The notes under the pieces: generated by a model
Database searches by the model: none
The model's input: the letters and a program-made list of their open reading frames with translations, nothing else
Told to the model about the DNA's origin: nothing
Source: WRAI01 sp031549605
GTDB taxonomy: Bacteria; Bacillota; Clostridia; Oscillospirales; UBA929
DNA length: 29,996 bases
Assembly: GCA_031549605.1 (NCBI GenBank)
Contig: JAVBPM010000021.1
Coordinates: 1-29,996 of the forward strand
Reading direction: 5' to 3'
Shown: piece by piece, positions 6,103-12,955 of the stretch
Position numbering within the stretch: the stretch's first letter is position 1
How the letters are laid out: each line of letters begins with the position of its first letter
Translations under genes and position numbers: made by a program

Positions 6103-8289
6103 ATGAAGCTATGCTACGCGCTGCCGCCGCCCGAGCGCAAGCTGCTGGGCGACGCGGCGGCAGATATTCAATACTGCGCGCCCTACGATTTGGACGAGGG
6201 CGGGCGCTGGATTAACGACGGCTGGTTTGTCGCCACGACAGCAGCGCTCTATATGCTGCGCGGCGGCCAGTTGGTCTGCCGCTACGACTACGCCGACATC
6301 ACATCGCTTAAGTCGGAAAACGGCGTGGGCTGCGGGCTGCTGGTGGTTGTGCAAGGCGACAAGAGCGGCGTGTTGCTGCGCTATTCAATGCACCACATCT
6401 CGCGCTTTGCCTTTATCTCGCGCGGTGTGCGGCTGTTGATACAGGGCGTGCGGCAACTGGTTGAAAGCGACGAGGCGGAAAACTATTGCCCCAAGTGCGG
6501 CCACTCGCTGCCCGGCACCAGTCACTGCCCCCACTGTGACGGGCGCAGCCACACACTGCGTCGGCTGGTCAAGCTGTGCAAGCCGCACGGGAAGCGCATT
6601 GCGCTCATTTCAGCACTGCTGGTGGTGGGTGCTATGGTGCTAATCAGCCAGCAGATGGTCATCCGCGACTTTATCGACAACCGACTGCGCCAGCCCGAGC
6701 AGGCGACGCTGCGCCATCTGGCTGTCTTTATCGCCACGCTGGTGTCAATCGCCGTGTTCAACATCAGCTCGATTTATGTTCGCTTCCGCATGACGGTGCG
6801 GTTGGGTGCCGACATTACCGCCGACCTGCGGCGCCAGCTCTACTACAAAATCCAGCAGCTGTCGCTGTCGTTTATCGACCGGCGCAAATCGGGCGAGTTG
6901 ATTAACCGTATTGGGCACGACACCAAGACGATCCAAAAATTTATGTCCGACAACGTCAGCTTTCTATTCTACAACATCGTCATCATGACCGCGGCGGTCA
7001 TCGTCATGCTGGTCATCAACTGGCGGTTTACACTGCTGATATTGGCGCTGGTGCCCGTGATTTTTCTGGTCAATCAGGTTTTTTGGCGCTTCATCCTGCG
7101 CATTTTCCGCATGCAGTGGCGGCGCTTTGACGCCATCAGCAACCGCTTGCAGGACGTCATATCCGGCATCCGCGTCGTCAAGGCGTACGGGCGCGAGGAG
7201 GCCGAGGTCGAGCGGTTCAGCAACCTGACCGGACGATACGCCGACATACAGAGCTACAACGAGAAGTTTTTCTCCAGTTTTTATCCCTTCCTGTCGCTGC
7301 TGCTCAGCCTGTCGACTTGCCTTGTCGTCTACTTCGGCGGGCGGCTGATTTTGGGCGGCAGCATGTCGCAGGGCGAGCTGGTGCAGTTTATGGGCTACGC
7401 CAATATGCTGTACGGCCCGTTGGGCTGGATGAGCTTTCTGCCGCGCGACATCGTCAACGTGCTGACCAGTCTCGAGCGCATTGGCGACGTGCTGGACGAG
7501 CGGCCCGACCAGGACGATGTGCCCGACGCCGTCGACACGCGCATTCGAGGCGAGGTGACGCTCGACAACGTCACATTTGGCTACAAGTCCTACGAGCCGG
7601 TGCTGGAAAAGATTAACCTGACGGTCAAAAAAGGCGAAATGATTGGGCTCGTCGGCCCCAGCGGCGCCGGCAAGTCAACACTGATTAACCTGCTGATGCG
7701 GCTGTACGACGTCGACGACGGTCGGCTGCTGATCGACGGCGTCGACGTGCGCCACTACAAGCAGGAGCGCTTTCACAGCCAAATCGGCGTCGTTTTACAG
7801 GAGCCCTTCCTCTTTTCCGGCAGCATCTTTAACAACATCGTCTTTTCTAAGCCCGACGCGACGGTCGAGGAGGTCATCCGCGCCGCCAAAATGGCCAACG
7901 CGCACGACTTTATCTGCAAGACGCCCGACGGCTACAACACGCGGGTCGGCGAGCACGGCTATATGCTCAGCGGCGGCGAGCGGCAGCGCATCTCCATCGC
8001 GCGCGCCATTCTCAACGACCCCGCCATCCTCATCCTCGACGAGGCGACCAGCAGCCTGGATACCGAGAGTGAGTTTCAAATTCAGGAGGCGCTCAACCGA
8101 CTGATTCAGGGTCGCACCACCTTCAGCATCGCGCACCGGCTGTCAACGCTGCGCAACGCCGACCGCATCATGGTCATCGACAACAACACCTGCGCCGAGC
8201 TGGGCAGCCACGACGAGCTGCTCAGAAAAAAGGGCATCTACTACAATCTGGTCATGGCCCAATTGCAAACGCACAAGGTCAGGACGTAA
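6103..8289 (+). CDS. Second ABC transporter half with N-terminal PH-like domain and zinc ribbon, DUF1854-associated
   Basis: 728-residue exporter-type ABC protein, partner of the one at 3216. Residues 1-120 look like a beta-rich, pleckstrin-homology-like domain (strands around WFVATTAALYML and QLVCRYDYADITSL). Cys129, Cys132, Cys142 and Cys145 form a zinc ribbon. The six-helix domain spans about 160-450. The ATPase domain has Walker A GPSGAGKST (518-526), signature LSGGERQ (622-628), Walker B ILILDEA (642-648, Glu647), D-loop SSLD and H-loop His678. Both halves therefore keep complete catalytic motifs, unlike many heterodimeric exporters in which one site is degenerate. ATG 6103 lies 5 nt behind AGGAGG, which overlaps the DUF1854 stop. 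An intrinsic terminator follows. Confidence 0.88.
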   Translation: MKLCYALPPPERKLLGDAAADIQYCAPYDLDEGGRWINDGWFVATTAALYMLRGGQLVCRYDYADITSLKSENGVGCGLLVVVQGDKSGVLLRYSMHHISRFAFISRGVRLLIQGVRQLVESDEAENYCPKCGHSLPGTSHCPHCDGRSHTLRRLVKLCKPHGKRIALISALLVVGAMVLISQQMVIRDFIDNRLRQPEQATLRHLAVFIATLVSIAVFNISSIYVRFRMTVRLGADITADLRRQLYYKIQQLSLSFIDRRKSGELINRIGHDTKTIQKFMSDNVSFLFYNIVIMTAAVIVMLVINWRFTLLILALVPVIFLVNQVFWRFILRIFRMQWRRFDAISNRLQDVISGIRVVKAYGREEAEVERFSNLTGRYADIQSYNEKFFSSFYPFLSLLLSLSTCLVVYFGGRLILGGSMSQGELVQFMGYANMLYGPLGWMSFLPRDIVNVLTSLERIGDVLDERPDQDDVPDAVDTRIRGEVTLDNVTFGYKSYEPVLEKINLTVKKGEMIGLVGPSGAGKSTLINLLMRLYDVDDGRLLIDGVDVRHYKQERFHSQIGVVLQEPFLFSGSIFNNIVFSKPDATVEEVIRAAKMANAHDFICKTPDGYNTRVGEHGYMLSGGERQRISIARAILNDPAILILDEATSSLDTESEFQIQEALNRLIQGRTTFSIAHRLSTLRNADRIMVIDNNTCAELGSHDELLRKKGIYYNLVMAQLQTHKVRT

Positions 8290-8296
8290 CACAAAG

Positions 8297-8320
8297 GGCC
8301 GGTCGCAAGACCGGCCTTTT
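8297..8320 (+). terminator. Intrinsic terminator of the ABC-DUF1854 operon, probably bidirectional
   Basis: GGCCGGTC (8297-8304), loop GCAA, GACCGGCC (8309-8316), then TTTT. This perfect 8-bp GC-rich stem with a tetraloop lies 8 nt after the second ABC gene. It also faces the 3' end of the convergent minus-strand gene, whose transcript would read the same stem followed by CTTTGTGTT. Confidence 0.9.
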
Positions 8321-8322
8321 GG

Positions 8323-10245
8323 CTATTCCGGAAAGGTAAAACGCTGTACCAGCACATCGAGCTCGCTATTACTCAGCAGCAGCCACACGGTGCCGTCGCG
8401 CGTCATGCGCAGGTCGTTGAACTGATAGCTGTCCTCATAGTCAAGGCCAACAGCTTCATCAAAAATGCGCATGCTGTCGACGCGCTGTGTCGAAAGGTCG
8501 AGCCGCGCGAGGTAGCAGGGGTTTGGACTCCAGCCATTGGTGCCTCCCTCGGCCACTTCAATAGCGAAATACAGCCGCCCCGCATCATCAACGCCTAAGA
8601 ATGTGGTTTGAGAAACGGCATATAAGCTGCAGAGCTGATCGACACGGGAGGTGTCGAGCAGCAAGGCACTGCTTAGTTCTGACTGCGACACAAGGTGACC
8701 GTTCAAGATTTGAGTGCCATACCATCCGTGCTGAAAGCTGACACATGGTTGACCCTGATAGTCAGACAGCACATCAAAATCAGGCTGCAATGAGGATAGT
8801 GCATCCAATGGCGCGGGTTCTTCATCAGGCGGACTGTCCTCCGTGAGCGGAGGAATGGTAGTGGCTTCTACAGCGTCGTCGGCAGACAAATCAATGACCA
8901 GCTTTTTCCCAGCTTCCTCATGTGCCGTTTGCCCTGCTCCCCCAGATGCATGGTAGGTAGGTGGCTGTAAAATCGTAAGCGTCTGGCCCTCCAGTTCGAT
9001 GCTGCCGTACTCGAACGTGTAGTCTGCGCGGTAGGCCGAAAGGTCAATGCGGCGGTCAAAGGCACCGTCGGTAAAAACATCGAGGTACAGAAAACGTGCT
9101 GCTGTTGTTTCTTCCTCGTCGTCGTAAGAAAGGTCTTGCTGCAAAAAATATAGTGTATGGTCGTCGCCCACAGCCCAGTCTATGATGCTGGTCCCGTAAA
9201 AATAGTGCAATTCATCAAATGCTGCCGGTATCATTTGCCCCGGCTTGGTGCCTATAGCAAGGGAAAACTGAGAGTCAGGGTGCGATAGCGGCACATAGTA
9301 GTCAAACCGCACGGTCGGGGCGAGCGACAGGTATGTCGATACATCGGCGTTGATGGATGTGCCCACCGATCTGCCAATACGCGTCTCAAAGGCGGATTCA
9401 TTGGCTGTGGCGTAGGCTATGCCCTGTTCGCGGCTTCTTGCCTCCACATACGTGGGGAAACGGTACTCCTCGCCCGAGATATCGCCGTAGCTATTGTCTA
9501 CAGGCGCATAGCATACCGTCAGCTGCGTCAGCGGCGCGTCGAGGTCGGCCAGGCTGTGCTGGCTGTCGGTGTCGGCTTGAATCACGTAGTCGCCGCACTG
9601 GAAACTCATGTAGGCCGTCATACGCGCGCCCATGCGGCGCATGGCGTCATAGAAGGCGGTCTGTGTGTTGGCCTCGGGGTGGGCAAATAAAAGCGCAAAG
9701 TCGCCGCGCAGCAGTGCCAGTCGATCCGATTTGGTATAAAAGCTGCCAAAGTCGGGCAGCGCTTCGTTATCCTCAAACGAGAGCAGCAGCCGCTCGTCCA
9801 GCCGTTCGGCGGTCTCCAATCCACGCACGCCGGTGGGGTTAAGTGCGCCGTACTGGTCGACCACTGCCTGACGCTTTTGCATCAACAGGTCGGCGTACGG
9901 TTGGGCGATAAAGGCCGACAGCGGCGCGACGGCATAGGGGTCGGGTGTAGGAGAAGGCGACGGTGACGGCACAAGGGTCGGCGTGGGCGGCACGGACGGC
10001 GACGGCTGGACAACCTGTCGGCCGTTTTGCCACACCCACAGCGCACCGGCCACAAGCAGCACGACCAATAACGACGCCGCAAGCGCTACCCACCACTTGC
10101 GGCGTGGCGGCACCGGTGGCTGTGCAACGTCAAACCGTATCGGCTCGGCGGTGCGCTGTTGTTCGGTATAGGCGGCGTCCAGCTGCGCCAACAGCTCGTC
10201 GCGTGGCCGGTAGGCGTTAAAGTAGGCGGTAATGCGCTCAGTCAT
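8323..10245 (-). CDS. Single-pass membrane protein with large extracytoplasmic domain, probable anti-sigma factor or sensor
   Basis: 640-residue protein I do not recognise by family. It has a short cytoplasmic N-terminus (about 1-50), one transmembrane helix (about 51-72), a Pro/Ser/Thr-rich linker (about 79-103) and an extracytoplasmic region of about 530 residues. The C-terminal part has repeated beta-strand patterns ending in DGTVWLLL, which suggest beta-propeller-like blades, only tentatively. It overlaps the ECF sigma gene by 8 bp; that arrangement and topology are typical of anti-sigma factors, though no zinc anti-sigma HxxxCxxC motif is seen. The second ATG (10245) was chosen because GGAGG lies 9 nt upstream; the first ATG (10251) is only 3 nt from it. 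The 3' part looks less GC-biased than its neighbours. Confidence 0.7.
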   Translation of the reverse strand: MTERITAYFNAYRPRDELLAQLDAAYTEQQRTAEPIRFDVAQPPVPPRRKWWVALAASLLVVLLVAGALWVWQNGRQVVQPSPSVPPTPTLVPSPSPSPTPDPYAVAPLSAFIAQPYADLLMQKRQAVVDQYGALNPTGVRGLETAERLDERLLLSFEDNEALPDFGSFYTKSDRLALLRGDFALLFAHPEANTQTAFYDAMRRMGARMTAYMSFQCGDYVIQADTDSQHSLADLDAPLTQLTVCYAPVDNSYGDISGEEYRFPTYVEARSREQGIAYATANESAFETRIGRSVGTSINADVSTYLSLAPTVRFDYYVPLSHPDSQFSLAIGTKPGQMIPAAFDELHYFYGTSIIDWAVGDDHTLYFLQQDLSYDDEEETTAARFLYLDVFTDGAFDRRIDLSAYRADYTFEYGSIELEGQTLTILQPPTYHASGGAGQTAHEEAGKKLVIDLSADDAVEATTIPPLTEDSPPDEEPAPLDALSSLQPDFDVLSDYQGQPCVSFQHGWYGTQILNGHLVSQSELSSALLLDTSRVDQLCSLYAVSQTTFLGVDDAGRLYFAIEVAEGGTNGWSPNPCYLARLDLSTQRVDSMRIFDEAVGLDYEDSYQFNDLRMTRDGTVWLLLSNSELDVLVQRFTFPE

Positions 10246-10696
10246 GGTCATCCACCTCCAGTATGGCGCGTAACTGGCGGCGCGTGCTGACCAGCCGCTT
10301 CTTTACCAAAGAGCGGCTTATGTTCAGCACCTCGGCCAGCAGCGCAATGTCCATGCGCTCGTTGTAGTGCAAATAGAGCAATGTGGCGCTGTCCTCAGGC
10401 AGCGATAGCAGCGCGGCGTGCAGCGTCTCATCGCGGTTGGGCGCCGGCAGCAGCTCCAATGGTGCGCCGTCGGCTCGATGGCGGCGCTCGGCCAGTCGCA
10501 GCACGTTGCGCGCGCGATGCAGCGCCGTTTTGGCAAACCAGGCGCGCTCGTGGTCTTGGTTTTGGAAGACAACCGGCTTGCGCAGGTAGGTCAAAAAGAC
10601 CTCCTGTACAACATCCTCAGCGTCTTGCGGCTGCTTGAGCTGCGTGACGGCAATGCGGTAGACCATGGCCGCATGGCGTTCAATAATGGGCGTCAT
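10238..10696 (-). CDS. ECF-type RNA polymerase sigma factor (sigma-70 family)
   Basis: 152-residue group 4 sigma factor, the usual ECF size. Region 2 includes DAEDVVQEVFLTYL (about 25-38), the conserved core-binding and -10 recognition helix. Region 4 spans about 92-145 with a helix-turn-helix around LLAEVLNISRSLVKKRL. Region 3 is absent, as in all ECF factors. ATG 10696 has AGGGGGT about 5 nt upstream. The next gene overlaps its 3' end and encodes a membrane protein that probably sequesters it. A possible self-recognised promoter lies just upstream. The regulon is unknown. Confidence 0.92.
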   Translation of the reverse strand: MTPIIERHAAMVYRIAVTQLKQPQDAEDVVQEVFLTYLRKPVVFQNQDHERAWFAKTALHRARNVLRLAERRHRADGAPLELLPAPNRDETLHAALLSLPEDSATLLYLHYNERMDIALLAEVLNISRSLVKKRLVSTRRQLRAILEVDDHD

Positions 10697-10718
10697 ACAG
10701 CACCCCCTCTGCTATCAA

Positions 10719-10745
10719 TACACCGCAGCGCGGCAAAAAGTTACG
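10719..10745 (-). promoter_or_regulatory. Candidate ECF-type autoregulatory promoter
   Basis: Read on the minus strand: CGTAAC (10745-10740), 16 nt starting with five T, then GTGTA (10723-10719), about 22 nt before the sigma start codon. Spacing, the AAC core of the -35 and the T-tract after it resemble SigW/SigX/SigM-type ECF promoters (TGAAAC or TGTAAC, N16-17, CGTA/CGTC). The -10 match is poor, so this is a suggestion only. Confidence 0.3.
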
Positions 10746-10771
10746 AAAAAACACCGCCGTGTGGCGGTGTT
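10746..10771 (-). terminator. Intrinsic terminator of the pantothenate kinase gene
   Basis: On the minus strand: AACACCGCC, loop ACAC, GGCGGTGTT, then a run of T (complement of 10746-10750). A 9-bp GC-rich stem begins just after the coaW stop at 10777. It separates coaW from the sigma factor gene. Confidence 0.9.
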
Positions 10772-10776
10772 GTCGC

Positions 10777-11595
10777 TCAGCCTTTGGCCTTGGCCGCGCC
10801 AATGGCGGTGGCGAACTCAGCACTGGCCGGAATGAGAAAGCGCTCGGGGAAAATGGCCTCCAGCCCGTCGAAAATCGAGCGGGTCAACGGTGAGGTCGTC
10901 AGGTTGCCAATCAACACTATGTTGTTAATACCCACCGACCGCGCGGCAAAAATAGCCGTCATGCCAATGGCTTCAAACACCATATTGACGATACCGGCGG
11001 CCAGATCGCTGTGGGTGGCCATGTCGTCAATCTTGCCGAAGTTGGCGGCCGTCGTCTGCGGCGGCAGCACGTTGTAGCTGCCGGGGCTGATATCGCTGAT
11101 GCGTAAATCAACCTTGCCGGCGTCGCCGTCGGCGGCAAGCTCCATTATGGCGTCAAAGCCGCGCACATGCAGCAGCTCGTAGCCCAAGCCCAGCACCGTG
11201 CCGCCGCCCACGCCCGTGCCGCCGAGATAGCGCATCTCGCCGCCGCGGTTGGCCAGCACCATGGCCGTGCCGGTGCCCATACTGACAATCAGCGCGCTAT
11301 CCAGCGCCGTCAGTGACAGCCCGCCGGTGCCAATAGCTTCAAATTCGTTGACGCGGTGGGTGGGCAGGTCGTACAGCGAGCCGTTTAAGAAGCTGCCGCC
11401 CGTGCCTGTGACCATAACGCGGTCGATGTCGGACAACGACAGCTTGTTTTCGTTGAGCAGCTTGCCAAACGCGCCAAACACGCTGGTCAGCGCGTCGGTG
11501 GCGCGCACCAGTAGCGGCTTGAGCATGTTGTCGCCGTTGAAGCCGACGATTTTGGTCGTCGAGCCGCCAATATCAATGCCAATCACCAATCCCAC
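10777..11595 (-). CDS. coaW: Type II pantothenate kinase
   Basis: 272-residue ASKHA-fold kinase that phosphorylates pantothenate with ATP, the first step of coenzyme A synthesis. The phosphate 1 loop GIDIGGSTTK is at residues 6-15, and GTGTAMV plus the GGTGVGGGTVLGLGYEL region mark the type II family (staphylococcal CoaW, eukaryotic PanK). The length is typical. The chosen start is GTG 11595, which has GGGAGG 7 nt upstream and places the phosphate loop near the N-terminus. A longer frame from ATG 11610 or from 11646 lacks a ribosome binding site and crosses the promoter. It is a single-gene unit with its own promoter and terminator. Confidence 0.9.
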   Translation of the reverse strand: MGLVIGIDIGGSTTKIVGFNGDNMLKPLLVRATDALTSVFGAFGKLLNENKLSLSDIDRVMVTGTGGSFLNGSLYDLPTHRVNEFEAIGTGGLSLTALDSALIVSMGTGTAMVLANRGGEMRYLGGTGVGGGTVLGLGYELLHVRGFDAIMELAADGDAGKVDLRISDISPGSYNVLPPQTTAANFGKIDDMATHSDLAAGIVNMVFEAIGMTAIFAARSVGINNIVLIGNLTTSPLTRSIFDGLEAIFPERFLIPASAEFATAIGAAKAKG

Positions 11596-11628
11596 AGGCA
11601 GTCCTCCCATCGTGCTTGTCTGGCGTTC

Positions 11629-11657
11629 AGTATACCACGCCGACAACGGCGCGGCAA
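11629..11657 (-). promoter_or_regulatory. Sigma-70-type promoter for coaW
   Basis: On the minus strand: TTGCCG (11657-11652), 17-nt spacer, TATACT (11634-11629), with TG one base before the -10. Four of six -35 and five of six -10 bases match, and spacing is ideal. Transcription would start near 11622, leaving a leader of about 27 nt before GTG 11595. Confidence 0.75.
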
Positions 11658-11717
11658 GTGTATAACCCGCCGCAACTGGGAAACAATACCATAAGATAAA
11701 GCGGGGGAGGGGTAACG

Positions 11718-11984
11718 GTGGTCAAGGGACTGTCTAAGCGCGTGGTGGTAGTGCGCTTTGAAGATACGCGCGTATTCGAGCAGGCCATCCTATTGCTGCG
11801 CGACGGTATTGATGCCGGTGGCGTCGATGAACAGCAGCTACTGCGCGAAGCGGGTGAGGTGGCAGAGCAATATCAGCGCGACCGCGAGTGCCGCAAGGCA
11901 AAAACCAGCTGGGTCGCCCGCTTTTTTGCCGCGCTGGCCGGTGCCGGCGTGGTAGGGCTTATCTGGTTGGCGACGGCGGCGTAA
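11718..11984 (+). CDS. Small tail-anchored protein of unknown function
   Basis: 88-residue protein I cannot assign. Residues 1-65 are soluble and charged with likely helices (MVKGLSKRVVVVRF; REAGEVAEQY); residues 66-85 (WVARFFAALAGAGVVGLIWL) form one hydrophobic segment at the extreme C-terminus, so it is probably a tail-anchored membrane protein facing the cytoplasm. GTG 11718 has an excellent GGGGGAGGGG about 6 nt upstream, supporting real expression. It seems to be monocistronic, between divergent coaW and a convergent operon. I have a vague memory of similar short proteins in other Clostridia, without known role. Confidence 0.7.
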   Translation: MVKGLSKRVVVVRFEDTRVFEQAILLLRDGIDAGGVDEQQLLREAGEVAEQYQRDRECRKAKTSWVARFFAALAGAGVVGLIWLATAA

Positions 11985-12019
11985 AAAACAGCGACCTAGA
12001 CCGAGTGTCTGGGTCGCTG
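11983..12019 (-). terminator. Terminator ending the ftsEX operon, possibly bidirectional
   Basis: A 13-bp stem pairs 11989-12001 with 12007-12019 (one G-T pair) around loop CGAGT. The A-run at 11983-11988 gives a U-tract on the minus-strand transcript, so it mainly terminates the operon ending at 12035. It overlaps the stop codon of the plus-strand gene at 11718 and may also stop that transcript, though with a weak U-tract. Confidence 0.88.
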
Positions 12020-12034
12020 CCAATTTGCGCATTT

Positions 12035-12478
12035 TTACTTGCCGTTACCCTCGACAAAGGCGTAGGTCTCCGCCTTTTTGTCATAGCTGACGGTATACGT
12101 TTTGTTAGCTTCCGCGGTCAGGATAATGGTGTTGGGACCAACGGTTGTGGTTACCGAGCGGTACATCACGCCGGGGCGTGTCCACTGAAACTGCAACTCA
12201 ACCTGACTCTCGCCCGGCAACAGGAAAAAGCCGGAACGGCTCTTTTCATAGAAGGTATGCGGCGCGGTGCCATTGACACCGAGAATGCTGAGACGGCCGG
12301 CACCGTGTTTCATAAACACCTTGGCGGCTGTCGGGTTTTGCTGTAAGTAATTACCGGCTGCCTTTTTCTTTTTGTTCATGTAGATGATGGCGCCGGGAAT
12401 GTAAAAAATAATAATCGCGGCGATGAAGATAATGACGTACTTAGCGGGACCGTTCCAAGCTTCCTTGAGAAAATCCAT
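12035..12478 (-). CDS. Small membrane protein with C-terminal beta-rich domain, unknown function
   Basis: 147-residue protein not recognised by family. One transmembrane helix spans about 14-34 (YVIIFIAAIIIFYIPGAIIYM), followed by a basic KKKK patch, which by the positive-inside rule places the C-terminal domain in the cytoplasm. Residues 55-140 are rich in alternating hydrophobic residues and prolines, suggesting a beta-sandwich. ATG 12478 follows a GAGGAG about 11 nt upstream and lies 15 nt after the preceding gene. It is the last gene of the CdaR-ftsEX operon, just before its terminator. Confidence 0.72.
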   Translation of the reverse strand: MDFLKEAWNGPAKYVIIFIAAIIIFYIPGAIIYMNKKKKAAGNYLQQNPTAAKVFMKHGAGRLSILGVNGTAPHTFYEKSRSGFFLLPGESQVELQFQWTRPGVMYRSVTTTVGPNTIILTAEANKTYTVSYDKKAETYAFVEGNGK

Positions 12479-12493
12479 TGTGTGCAGCGCTCC

Positions 12494-12937
12494 TCACGAT
12501 TTGTTGATTTGGGTCGGTATTTTAACAGGCTGGTTGGTGACGCCCAAGTCGTCCAGCAGTCTGAGAAAACGCGCACGGCCTAGCATCGTGCAATCAATGG
12601 ATTTGGTGCTGTTATCGGGGTAGCGTGCGGTAAGCGTGCAGTCACTGTCGCTATCAACGGTCTTGATGTGCGCCGATAGCTCGACTTGACTGAGCAAAAA
12701 CGCCTGCTTGACCTTCTGGCCGCGCAGAATGCGCACCGAATCGCCGTCAATGCAAATGGAGATACGGTCGCCGAACAGCGCAAAATAGAGCATGAGAAGG
12801 CACAAACCGCCGCCAATGGCGGCCGCGACTTGCCAGTCGAGCCAGATGCTGGCGATCAACGCGGCGGCGGCGCCGCCAAACAACGCGTAAACACAGTTCT
12901 TGACGATGACAAAGCTACTGCTCTTGTAAATCTTCAC
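12494..12937 (-). CDS. Small two-helix membrane protein, possibly PH-like, unknown function
   Basis: 147-residue protein not recognised by family. Two membrane helices (about 12-30 and 36-55) form an N-terminal hairpin, followed by a cytoplasmic beta-rich domain (about 57-130: ISICIDGDSVRILRG, LSQVELSAHI) and a short C-terminal helix. The layout of a TM hairpin plus small beta domain recalls bacterial PH-domain membrane proteins, but the similarity is only topological. GTG 12937 is preceded by AGAGGAG about 8 nt upstream and lies 18 nt after the S41 peptidase gene. Placement suggests a cell-envelope role. Confidence 0.72.
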   Translation of the reverse strand: MKIYKSSSFVIVKNCVYALFGGAAAALIASIWLDWQVAAAIGGGLCLLMLYFALFGDRISICIDGDSVRILRGQKVKQAFLLSQVELSAHIKTVDSDSDCTLTARYPDNSTKSIDCTMLGRARFLRLLDDLGVTNQPVKIPTQINKS

Positions 12938-12955
12938 GGCTATGCTCCTCTTGCG

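Noticed and set aside
3216..8289. Calling the ABC-DUF1854 module a cyanophycin system outright
   Set aside because: No cyanophycin synthetase, cyanophycinase or isoaspartyl dipeptidase is in the window; the link is only by recalled annotation of relatives.
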